Shown here: positions 21,001-31,064 of the stretch, piece by piece
How positions within the stretch are numbered: position 1 is the stretch's first letter
Layout: each line of letters starts with the position of its first letter
Assembly: GCF_003573695.1 (NCBI RefSeq)
Contig: NC_039360.1
Span: 64,605,911-64,669,910 of the forward strand
Direction of reading: 5' to 3'
Length of the DNA: 64,000 bases
From: Papaver somniferum
Lineage: Eukaryota; Streptophyta; Magnoliopsida; Ranunculales; Papaveraceae
The notes under the pieces: generated by a model
Databases searched by the model: none
Seen by the model: only the letters and a program-made list of their open reading frames with translations
What the model was told of the DNA's origin: nothing
Translations under genes and position numbers: made by a program

Positions 21001-22020
21001 TGATAACAGTGAATTACCAGTCTTGGGGGGGGGGGGGGAAGGATAAGAAAATCTGAACACAGGATGTGACTGGTAAATTTACAGTTACTAATGCAGCTCA
21101 GTTAATAAGGAAGAAGCACTCAATAATTCCTTGGGATAAACAGGTATGGAAACCTTGCACTCATCCTTATACTTCTAGAAATTCGTGAAAAATTTTAAGA
21201 GGAGCATGTGCTACTGAGGAGACAGTTAGGAAAAAAGGTTTCTCCACTGTGTCAAAATGTTATATATTGGTAATAATCAAGACACAATGGAGCATATTCT
21301 TTGGTCATGTGTATTCATTGAATAGATATGAAATTGGATAAGTGGAATATTTATTATAAATGCTTTAAACTAACAAAATTTGAGTAAATTCTGAATGGTG
21401 CCAAAGTAAAAAGCCATGCTATAAAGGAAGTGTGGAACATCTGCTCTTTTAACATAATGGTGGAACTGTGGTTCTTAAGGAATTCCATAATGTATGATGT
21501 TGTGACACTTAATATTGAGACATTTAAACAGAAAATTATGAGAATTACCAAGGAAAGAAGGGTAAGAATGAAAGGTGAAATGTAGGGGAGTGTGTATGAT
21601 CTGCAAATACTTCTATTCTTTGGAATTTCTGGAAACAGAGCAACAACTACAACTGTGAAGCAATGTTTCTTTAAATTGCCTGCTGTGAATCAGGTGCTAA
21701 TTTGTTGTGATGGAGCATCAAAGGTTAATCCAGGAATGACAGGCTTGGGGTTTATGGCCAGAGATAATTCAGGGGATTGTATTGGAGCAGCTTCAGGTGG
21801 AATGAGGATATCAACTAATTACTTAGCTGAAGTGATGGCATTAATTATGGTAGGTGAATGGGCTATTAATAAAAGTTTTCAGCAAGTGTGTTTTATTCCG
21901 GATTCAATGAAATATTAGTTGATTTTTCAAACAATAAGGTGCCATGGATTGTATTGACCAGATGGGAGCAAATAAAGAAGCTAATCCCCTTTATTACCTT
22001 GAGAATTCTTATAGGGAGAC
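18072..22020 (+). pseudogene. LINE ORF2: endonuclease, reverse transcriptase, RNase H
   Basis: Domains in order. AP-type endonuclease (18072-18750): NVRGL, a Glu in IAEQK, IGDFN, LDKAF and SDH. Reverse transcriptase (about 19350-20370): SAPGPDGFPGSFYK, FRPIGLANF, the catalytic Asp in LKIDITRSYDS, RQGDPLSPILF and FADDIFIF (canonical F/YADD). Thumb-like region 20390-20800. zf-RVT region around 21070-21340. RNase H at 21592-22020: CCDGASKVNPG, AEVMAL, PDS. ORF2 makes and inserts the LINE copy by target-primed reverse transcription. Stops and at least five frame changes, plus a G14 run at 21025-21038, make it non-functional. Confidence 0.85.
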
Positions 22021-22080
22021 AAACTTTTCTGCATACATCATGGAAAAGAAAGGAGCTTTTCTAAACAGAGGGGTACTGTG

Positions 22081-22319
22081 AAGGAAAACCACAGTTTTTG
22101 GGAAGACTAGAGAATGAAGATGATATGTACTTCAGATTTTAAAATTCATATAAAGCCTTAGTGATTTATGTGTCATGTGAGCTTGGTAAGCCTAGATTGG
22201 CTTTTATTTATTTATATATATATATTCAGAGGAAAATGTGCTATTCTTATGTACCTGGTCCCCAGTTTGAAGAAAGATACATGTGCTACTCTTATATATA
22301 TATACTACTTTCTCCTTTA
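22081..22319. other. Junction between two LINE copies
   Basis: AT-rich stretch with two similar short blocks (ATGTGCTATTCTTATGTACC and ATGTGCTACTCTTATATATA) and TATA microsatellite. Likely the degraded 3' UTR of the first LINE, without a clear poly-A tail. Confidence 0.4.
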
Positions 22320-23669
22320 ATACATGAAATTGGTTACACTGAATTTGTGAGGAATAATCTACAGATGAAAATACAGGAGCTGCTAAATGGTAAAGCCTGG
22401 AATGTTCCTGTTGAACTGCAATTCATCTTAATCATTAGTAAATTACCTGACATTGGAGGAGAAACTGATTGCATGGTGCGGAATGGCAGTGCCAATGGCC
22501 AATTTTCTATAGCAATGGCAGTATAAAAAATGAGATTCAAAGAACAAAAACTATCATGGCCATCCTTCATTTGGCAACCATTTATACATCCCAGTATAGC
22601 ATGCAATATTTGGAAGCTACAACAAGGTGTTTATGTAGATGATGGAACAATGAGGAAACATGGTTATGAAATGCCTTGCAAATGTTGTGCGTGTTTCAGA
22701 ACAAGACAGTATGGACCATACTTAATGGCAGTGTGAATTCAGTGTGCATATTTGGACTTGGTTATGTTCAATATTTGGATTTTCCAGGCCATTATCCTTT
22801 CATGATGTTTGTCAAGAAACAAAAAATAAAAGTCCATTGGTTAAGGAGGTATGAATTACAGCAGCTAGTGCCATAATGAGAGATCTTTGGTTTCAAAGAA
22901 ATAACATCTTATTTGAAGATGGGAAGATTAATATGAATAGTTTCAAAAGCAGGATTTATCAGATGGTGCATGAAGGAGGTAGCAGAATAAAGGGGAATAA
23001 ATGGGGACAAAATTATGATACCCAAATAATTTCTTTCTTCAAACTGGGGACCAGGTACATAAAATTTAACAACATCAAAGAATGTTTTTGGATTCCTCCT
23101 GCAGATGGGTACATATTGTTTTGCTGTGATGGTGCTTCATTTGGAAATCCTGGAAATGCAGGATTTGGGGTGGTTGCTAGAGATAACATTTGTCAGGTAA
23201 TTGTACATTATCAGGTGGAGTGGGGATTGCCACTAACTCCATTGCAGAAATTTATGCAATTCTTTGTGCACTAGAATGGGCAGTGATACTGATGGTTAAA
23301 AAGGTTATCATAAGGTCTGATTCCAAATCAGTAGTTAGTCTGTTTGAAAAGAACAAAGTACCATGGTACTTAAGAATTAGATGGCAGAATGTTATTTAAC
23401 AGTTTGACGATGTTAAATTTCAACACTGTTACAGAGAAATCAATTTCTCTGCTGATCTACTAGCCAAGAAAGGTACTGCCTTAGCCTTTTTTTTACTAAG
23501 AAAATAGAGATATCATTACTCGACGGAAAGGTTACACAGTTTGGGTTAGAAAGTGAGGTTGATCAACTTCCCAAGTGCCATTTACATTCATTCTTCTGTT
23601 ATACTTAGTATTTTTGTCAGCTTAAGAATTGAAATCTCTACTAATGTATCCAAACTTAGAAAAAAAAAG
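22320..23669 (+). mobile_element. Second LINE, 5'-truncated
   Basis: Repeats only the C-terminal end of a related ORF2. First comes the segment before zf-RVT (WPSFIWQPFIHPSIACNIWKL, MPCKCCACF), then RNase H (22876-23480: CCDGASFGNPGNAGFGVVARDN, AEIYAILCALEWA, IRSDSKSVV, REINFSADLLAKKG). This is a second insertion, because the same domains already occur at 21070-22020. It ends near AGAAAAAAAAAG at 23659, a short A tail. 5' truncation is normal for LINEs. Several stops and one frameshift (near 23195). Confidence 0.7.
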
Positions 23670-24088
23670 ATGGCTTGACAAAACAGAGAAATCATCCAAA
23701 ATCGAACTTGCAGCCCAGCTAATATGGAAATCTGCTTTATTTAAATAAGAGATAGCTAATCTAGAATCACTTCTTATGCAAGTGTAGTTAAATTCTTTTT
23801 ACTGGTCCGTTGCAGCGCTTCATAGATGGCCATACTTTCAGCTTCTTCTACACTTCCAGTTATCCCATTCACTATTCTGCAGCCTTTGAAGTTACCTGTT
23901 AAGTCATAGCAGCCAATTCCAATACCAAACTGGTAAGTATTCATGCAAAATAAGGCATCACAGTATGTAAGAATGAATTGGTAAGGAAAATCTAAATTTG
24001 ATGGGCTCTCTGCGGGTACATGTACAGGTATCCCAATAACGGTATTGTTACTGTTTCGAGCATACATAGTCTCATTACAAAACTTTAT
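23610..24088 (-). pseudogene. Inverted LINE fragment, RNase H part
   Basis: The minus-strand frame 23774-24067 and its continuation encode a plant LINE RNase H: QFGIGIGCYDLTGNFKG, EEAESMAIYEALQ, then SDSRLAISYL and FGYISRDFNS. It is cut at 24088 by the SIRE-type element. Its upstream half continues at 42536-43031, also on the minus strand. Confidence 0.7.
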
Positions 24089-26508
24089 TGAAAAAGCGGG
24101 GGTCTAACAACACCACCCAATATTTCGCTTAGCAATCTGTATGGACTAACTCCGAAATACTTTGCTAGAGAATCAACTAGACAGTCAGACTCAAACTAGA
24201 TAAAAGTATCTCAAGGAGTTAATATCTTTCTCTTGATTTGATTTTTACTCAAGCTAAAAACAATAGCGAGTATTTATCAAATACAAGGAATAACTTGGAC
24301 GGTACCAAAGACCAATGTCCAATTTTTAATCAATGAAATCGACAACCACAAGGTCGGATCTCCAATCGATTAACCTTTAACGCACAACCTGTATTATTTC
24401 AATTGTAAAGATAAACAATATAATGCGGAAAATGAAATAACACAGACACCAGAAATTTTGTTAATGAGGAAATCGCAAATGCAGAAAAACCCCGGGACCT
24501 AGTCCAGATTGAATGCGCACTGTATTAAGCTGCTACAGACACTAGCCTACTCCAAGCTAACTTCGGACTGGACTATAGTTGAACCCCAATCAGTTTCCCA
24601 CTAATTCAAGGTACAGTTGTACTCCTACGCCTCTGATCCCAGCAGGATACTGCGCACTTGATTCCCTTAGCTGATCTCACCCACAACCAAGAGTTGCTGC
24701 AATCCAAAATCGCAGACTTGATAATAAACAAATCTGTCTCACACAGAAAAATCTATCAAAGGATAAATCTGTCTCCCACAGAAAAACCCTAGGTTTTTGT
24801 TCCGTCTTAAGATATGAAATCAAGGTGAACATAAACCAATTGATAATCCGGTCTTATATTCCCGAAGAACAACCTATATTAATCAATCACCTCTCAACAG
24901 TCTTACTTCAATACACAAGAGGACGTCGAGGAATCACAAACAGTGAGACGAAGATGTTTGTGACTTGTTTATCTTGCCTATCGGAGAACTCTCACGATCT
25001 CAAGCTAATCAAGGATTGTACTCGTACGATAGAAGATGCAAGATCAGATCACATAACTACGATAAAAGTAGTATCGGTCTGGCTTCACAATCCCAATGAA
25101 GTCTTTAAGTAGTTAACCTGGTTTTAGAGAAGAAAACCAAAGGTTAGAGGAGAATCGACTATAGCGAGTGCACTAGTATCACACAAACGTGTGGGGATTA
25201 GTTTTGCTCAATGCTAGATATCTCATATATATAGTCTTCAAATCAGGGTTTTGCCTTAGTTACAAAGCAATCAATATTCACTGTTAGATGAAAACCTGAT
25301 TTAGATTCAAGCTAATATTTGTCAACCGTTAGATCGAAAACTTAGCTTGTCACACACACTTTAGATATACGTTTACTGGGTTTGTGAAAACCGTGCCCAA
25401 ACGTGTACGTGTATGTTGGTTCAACATAGTAACCCAAAAGGTCAACCATATGAGCATTTCATATTAACCTTGCTCTTCTTCACCATAACTAGTTCAATTG
25501 ACTCAAATGAACTAGTTAGAGAGTTGTTTAATTGCTATGAGATCTTATGTAACTACACAAGACACAATTGAAACAAAGATGATTCGATTCGATTGAATCG
25601 GCTCATGAACTTTATAGCCACGGTTTGCATAATGCATTCCTTAGTAATTTAAGTTTCATGTTCAGAGCACATATTTAGATCATAACCTACTCAAGTACGC
25701 CAAGAAGTTCGCGGACTTAAGACAACCAGCAGAGTTTTCCAAACTCATCAGAAAATCTCGGGAAGGAGACTTCCGCCAGTTCGCGGACTAAACACGCAAA
25801 CGAGTTTTTGGAAAATCCCAGCAGAAATTCTCGGCAAGAGAACTTCCGTCAGTTCACGGACTGAGTTCGCGGACTTGGCAAAGCCAATTCCTCCGGTTTC
25901 TCTCAATAAACAAAGTTCGCAAACTTCGGATTAAGGAATAGGACTTATGCACATATGTGTTTCCACACAATGCTTATATCCATCATTGATAATATAGACC
26001 TAAACTCTCATTCCAACCATTGAAACATTCTTATAGGACGTTATATAGTTGTTACACTGTTTCTCGTCAAAGCGATTTTCAAAGTGATTGAAACATTATG
26101 ACTTTCGTCATTAGATGAAGATAAACCCGATCAATGCGAAACGCTTTACCAACACATGATTTCGAGATATAGATAGGCAAGATATACTCGGCTCGAAATA
26201 TCAAATGTGTAGCATACGAGTTTTGTCTCATAAGAAGTAGGAGATAGAAGAGATAGACTTTTGAGTAATAGATAAGTTCAAGTCTCCACATACCTTTTTG
26301 TTGATGAAGTTCCACGGTTCGTTGAGTAGATCTTCGTTGTTGTATGATGAATCGCCATGAAGTCCTTGAACTCAACTATACTTTTCTATCATAGTCCGAG
26401 ACTTAGCTATATAGACCAGAAATCAAGACTCATAGTTTTGATCACTAATATTGACAAACATGCTTGAGATAGCAACGCATGCGAGGTCGACCAAGCAATG
26501 CTCTAACA
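24089..26508 (-). repeat. 3' LTR of outer SIRE-type element
   Basis: 2420 bp. The minus strand starts TGTTAGAGCATTGCTTGG and ends GACCCCCGCTTTTTCA. By eye about 4% different from the 5' LTR over the first 280 bp. It contains four copies of an AGTTCGCGGACT motif in U3 (near 25707, 25779, 25850 and 25864). Confidence 0.88.
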
Positions 26509-26521
26509 ATCTCCCCCTTTG
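26509..26521 (-). other. Polypurine tract of outer element
   Basis: The minus strand reads CAAAGGGGGAGAT directly before the 3' LTR. This is the plus-strand primer of a SIRE-type element and is identical in form to that of the inner element. Confidence 0.75.
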
Positions 26522-26685
26522 TCAATTTTAGTGACAAAACTATTAATACATATGGAATACGAAAAAGATAAACTTTAGTGGCTCCTATTCCATAGTCTAA
26601 TCTTCAACGTTCCCTGAAATCTTCGTCCTTCCAAGTACTCCTATGATCCCAAAGGTTGTAAGTTTAGCATCACCGTTGTTGAAGA

Positions 26686-29600
26686 TGTTAGAGCATAGCT
26701 CGGTCGACCTCGCATGCGTTGCTATATCAAGCATGTTTGTCAATGTTAGTGATCAAACCTATGAGTCTTGATTTCTAGTCTACATAGCTAAGTCTCGGAC
26801 TAGGATAGAAAAGTGTAGTTGAGATCAAGGACTTCATGGCGATTCATCATACAACGACGAAGATCTACTCAAGGAACCGTGGAACTTTCATCAAAAAAAG
26901 GTATGTGGAGACTTGAACTTATCTATCACTCAAAAGTCTATCTATTCTATCTCCTACTTCTTATGAGACAAAAAGTAGTATGCTATATAGAGTGGATCAT
27001 ACACATTTGACATTTCGAGCTGAATATACACTACTTATCTTTTTCTCGAAATCGTGTGTTGGTAAAGCGTTTCGCTTTGATCAAGTTTATCTTCACCTAG
27101 TGACGAAAGTCATGAAAAGTTTCAATTACTTTGAGAATTTCTCTAACGTGAAACGGTATGTGAATAACGGCTATATAACGTCCTCTGAGAATGTCTCAAT
27201 GATTGGAATGAGAGTTTAGATTACATAACCATGTATTCCTTAATCCGAAGTTTTTGAACTTTGTCGATTGAGAGAAACCGGGGGAATTGGCTTTGCCCAG
27301 TCCGTGAACTGACGGAAGTTCTCTTACCGAGAACTTCTGCTGGGATTTTCCAAAAACTCGTTTGCATGTTTAGTCCGCGAACTGGCGGAAGTCTCCTTCC
27401 CGAGATTTTCTACTGAGTTTGGAAAACTCTGCCGGTTTCCTTAAGTCCGCGAACTTGTTTGTGAGCTTAAGTGGTTATGATCTAAAGATGTGCTCTGAAC
27501 ATGAAACTTAAATTACTAAGGAATGCTTTATGCAAACCGTGGCTATAAAGTTCATGAGCCGATTCATCGAATCGAATCATCTTTGTTTCAATTGTGTCTT
27601 GTGTAGTTACATAAGATCTCATAGCAATTGAACAACTCTCTAACTAGTTCATTTTAGTCAATTGAACTAGTTATGGTGAAGAAGAACTAGGTTAATATGA
27701 AATGCTCATATGGTTAACCTTTTGGGTTACTATGTTGAACCAACATACACGTACACGTTTGGGAATGGTTTTCACAAACCCAGTAAACGTCTACCCAAGT
27801 GTGTGTGACAAGCTAAGTTTTCGATCTAACGGTTGAGAAATATTAGCTTGAATCTAAATCAGATTTTCATCTAACGGTGAATATTGATTGCTTTGTAACT
27901 AAGGAAAAACCCTGATTTGAAGGCTATATAAAGGAGACATCTAGCATTAGGCAAAACTAATCCCCACACGTCTGTGTGATACTAGTGCGCTCGCTAGAGT
28001 CGATTAACATTTAATCTTTGGTTTTCTTCTCTAAAACCAGGTTAACGACTTAAAGACTTCATTTGGATTATGAAGCCATACCGATTCTACTTTTATCGTA
28101 GTTGTGTGATCTGATCTTGCATCTTCTATTGTACGAGTACAATCTTTGATTGGCTTGATATCGTGAGAGTTCTCCGATAGGCAAGATAAAGAAGTCACAA
28201 ACATCTTCCTCTCACTTTTTGTGATTCATTGACAAACCTGTTGTGTAGTCAAGAAGGATTGTTGAGAGGTGATTAATTAATCTAGGTTGTTCTTCGGGAA
28301 TATAAGACCGGATTATCAATTGGTTCCTATTCACCTTGATTTCATATCTTAAGACGGAACAAAAACCTAGGGTTTTTCTGTGGGAGACAGATTTATCCTT
28401 TGATAGACTTTTCTGTGTGAGACAGATTTTTTTACTATCAAGTCTGCGATTTTGGGTTGCAGCAACTCTTGGTTGTGAGTGAGATCAGCTAAGGGAATCA
28501 AGTGCGCAGTATCCTGCTGGGATCAGAGGCGTAGGAGTACAACTGTACCTTGAATTAGTGGGAAACTGATTGGGGTTCAACTATAGTCCAGTTCGAAGTT
28601 ATCTTGGAGTAGGCTAGTGTCTGCAGAGGCTTAATACAATGTGTATTCAATCTGGACTAGGTCCCGAGGTTTTTCTGCATTTGCGGTTTCCTCGTTAACA
28701 AAATTTCTGGTGTCTGTGTTATTTCTTTTCCGCATTATATTTGTTATATAATTGAAATAATACAGGTTGTGCGTAAAAGATCATCAATTGGAAATCCTAC
28801 CTTTGGTTGTTGATTGATATTTATTGATCCTTGGACATTGGTCTTTGGTACCGTCCAAGTTATCTCTCTTTGATAAAGACTCGCAGATTTCCATTTGCTT
28901 GAGTAAAGATCAAATCGAGAGATTGAGATATAAACTCTTTGATATATCTTTTTATTGATTGAGTCTAACTGTCTAGTTGATTCTCATAAAAAGTATATTG
29001 GAGTTTGTCCATACAGATTGCTAGAGCTGTCAACGGGGCAAGCTAGGGTCAACCCGGCCCTAGCTTGACAAGCCATGAACACCCTAGCCCTAGTACTGTT
29101 CATGTACAAGCCCAAAACCCCAACCCGGGTTGGCTCTGACGGGTTGCGGGTTGGCTTGTCAAATGGGTGGATGAAACGTAAAATTACTTAAACGTATAAA
29201 AAACTCAGTGGACAGAGGGATTCGAACTCATCCCATCTTGGTTCTATTCTGAAAACCCTAGCCACTCTTCCATTTTGTGGTTGTTGATTACTTTTGCTTG
29301 TTATTTTATATATAATGGTATATTTATGTTGGTCAATGTTTTCCAAAACGCTAAGAAAGCACCCACTACTCCGTAATCCTAAATCAAATGAAATTTGGAT
29401 TATATTAAATCATTTAAGGAATATATGAACTTTGATTTCTAGAAATAAAAACCCTAAAATCATCCTAAAATTCCTAAATTAGTAACTTAAAATTCCTAAA
29501 TTAGTAACTCACACAAAATTGACGGGCTGGCGGATAACCTGCGGGTTGACCCTAGCCCGACTTGTTTTTACTAGGGCTAGATATGACAACCCTAACCCGG

Positions 29601-29740
29601 TTTGTTTAGACAACGGGCCAAGCCGAGCCGGGTTGAAACAATCCAAGCTAGGTCCAACCCGCAAGCCGGGTTAGAAATTGACAGCTCTACAGATTGCTAA
29701 GCGAAATATTGGGTGGTGTTGTTAGACCCCCGCCTTTTCA
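26686..29740 (+). repeat. 5' LTR of inner element (with hAT insertion)
   Basis: TGTTAGAGCATAGCTCGG to CCCCCGCCTTTTCA; 2379 bp after removing the hAT element and one 8-bp target copy. TATA-like CTATATAAAGG is at 27924-27934. U3 carries three copies of the AGTCCGCGAACT motif (near 27299, 27371 and 27443). Confidence 0.9.
29022..29689. mobile_element. Non-autonomous hAT element nested in LTR
   Basis: 668 bp with perfect 12-bp terminal inverted repeats TAGAGCTGTCAA and TTGACAGCTCTA. Flanked by the 8-bp target duplication CAGATTGC (29014-29021 and 29690-29697); 8-bp duplications are diagnostic of hAT. The 3' LTR of the same element has the uninterrupted site. Subterminal regions are rich in CCGGGTTG/CAACCCGG motifs, likely transposase sites. 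No transposase ORF. It is the youngest of the nested layers. Confidence 0.9.
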
Positions 29741-29742
29741 AT

Positions 29743-29754
29743 TGGTATCAGAGC
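29743..29754 (+). other. Primer-binding site, tRNA-Met initiator
   Basis: TGGTATCAGAGC, two bases after the 5' LTR. It is complementary to the 3' end of plant initiator tRNA-Met, the usual Copia primer. Confidence 0.88.
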
Positions 29755-29804
29755 AGGCAAACACGTTAAAGACCTTATAAGTATGTGTTTGTAGCGATCT
29801 GATT

Positions 29805-31064
29805 ATGGACGAGTCTATCTCTAATAACGTATCCGTTCAGAAATTACCAGATGATTCTAAAATCTTGGATTCACCTGAGAGAACTGTCACATCTAAGTCA
29901 ATATCTAAACATTCTCTTGATGTAAAAACTGTTGATTGGGAAACTCTCCTAGAAGAACAGTTGGATGAACTTTCTGATGAAGGTGATTCAGATATTGATA
30001 GAGATGTTGATGAGGAAGTCTCAGAGTATGTTAAGTTTTTGGATTCATGGAAAATGAAGAAGATTACAACTTCTCATGTCTCACCTCTTCTGATTCCTCT
30101 CTATCGAGAAAACAAGAAATTGAGAAGATGTTATGCAGGTGTTTATTTTTCGAATCGTTCTTGCGAATCGATCCTCAAGGATTCTGAGGAAAACCTACGT
30201 ATGAAGTCACTTGAATGTGATAATTTTTATAAAAAGTACTTTTTGATGGAAGAGAAATTTGCAGAGTCTGAAGGAAGGTTTAACTCCCAGCAAACAAGTT
30301 TTGACGACAGAGAAAGCGCTCGAGAAAAACGCCTTGAGGCTGATTTAGCTGCTTCTCTTGATAAAATCAAGATGTTGGAAGATGACTTGAAAAAGTTCAA
30401 TACTAGTTCAAGCAAATTAACCACTATGCTAGGAGAAAGTAAAAATCATCGTGATACACGAGGATTGGGCTATAAGGGAATAGATGCTCCAAGTACTAGC
30501 AAAGAGGTAAAATTTGTCAAGGCTAGTGATTCTTCTCAACAAAAGGTTTCCACTGATGGAAAAAGTGAAATACCTTCTCCGGAAGTTAAGGTTCAAAAGA
30601 GCAAAGTATATCAACCTCCAAAACCAACACACATGAATCCGGGTAAGAACGTTCCTTATATTTGTCATTATTGTGGAAATAAAGGTCACCTGGAAAGGAG
30701 ATGTCGTTTTCGTATAAGGAATGAAAAACTTCATGATATTCTTGTTTGGGTGTCAAAAGAAGTTGTTAAACCGGGATCATATGTTAAGGCTAACACTCTT
30801 GACATTACGGGTTGTAAACATCCAACCTTTAGGCAAAGGAATCAGTGTTATGATAATCCTAGATTTTCCTATAAACGTCATACGAAGCCTTTTCACAATC
30901 GTAATGGTTATCAAAAGGATAAATTTGTAAAGACGAAGACAAGATCTGATGCTCCCAATTGGAGAAAGACTAACTTGCAAAAGAATAGTCAATCCAATTC
31001 TCTTCCGGAAAATCTTGAAGAGAGTAATGGAAATAAGGTTTCGGTCGTTCCTAAACGCACTTAA
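29805..31064 (+). CDS. Gag-like ORF of inner SIRE-type element
   Basis: 419 residues in a single open frame starting 50 bp after the PBS. The N terminus (MDESISNNVSV) aligns with the Gag start of the outer element (MDRGVISTNV). The UBN2-type capsid region and first zinc knuckle found there are missing. What remains is an acidic segment (residues 50-75), a coiled coil (about 95-210), a basic linker and one zinc knuckle, CHYCGNKGHLERRC (residues 287-300, C-x2-C-x4-H-x4-C). The C-terminal 80 residues are basic and Asn/Lys-rich. SIRE-type Gag proteins normally have both halves, so this looks like an in-frame internal deletion. Whether it is expressed is unknown. Confidence 0.75.
   Translation: MDESISNNVSVQKLPDDSKILDSPERTVTSKSISKHSLDVKTVDWETLLEEQLDELSDEGDSDIDRDVDEEVSEYVKFLDSWKMKKITTSHVSPLLIPLYRENKKLRRCYAGVYFSNRSCESILKDSEENLRMKSLECDNFYKKYFLMEEKFAESEGRFNSQQTSFDDRESAREKRLEADLAASLDKIKMLEDDLKKFNTSSSKLTTMLGESKNHRDTRGLGYKGIDAPSTSKEVKFVKASDSSQQKVSTDGKSEIPSPEVKVQKSKVYQPPKPTHMNPGKNVPYICHYCGNKGHLERRCRFRIRNEKLHDILVWVSKEVVKPGSYVKANTLDITGCKHPTFRQRNQCYDNPRFSYKRHTKPFHNRNGYQKDKFVKTKTRSDAPNWRKTNLQKNSQSNSLPENLEESNGNKVSVVPKRT

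Larger units (their letters stand above)
7791..22080 (+). mobile_element. LINE-type non-LTR retrotransposon, interrupted
   Basis: A plant L1-like LINE in the order 5' leader, ORF1 (nucleic-acid binding), ORF2 (endonuclease, reverse transcriptase, zf-RVT region, RNase H). ORF1 is split by the LTR element at 8819-17689. Every LINE motif expected for a full-length element is recognisable, but both ORFs carry stops and frameshifts, so it is dead. The 5' boundary is inferred from the end of repeat B. The 3' boundary is uncertain because a second LINE begins at about 22320. Confidence 0.8.

Noticed and set aside
23190..23399. Separate small gene after 23190
   Set aside because: It is the frameshifted continuation of the second LINE RNase H domain.
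24825..25112. 95-codon ORF, repeated at 40839-41141
   Set aside because: Antisense reading of the LTR R/U5 region in both LTRs of the outer element.
26079..26375. 98-codon minus ORF and similar ORFs at 26819-27219 and 34074-34631
   Set aside because: They lie inside LTRs and recur in each LTR copy with stops and frame differences; LTR sequence, not genes.
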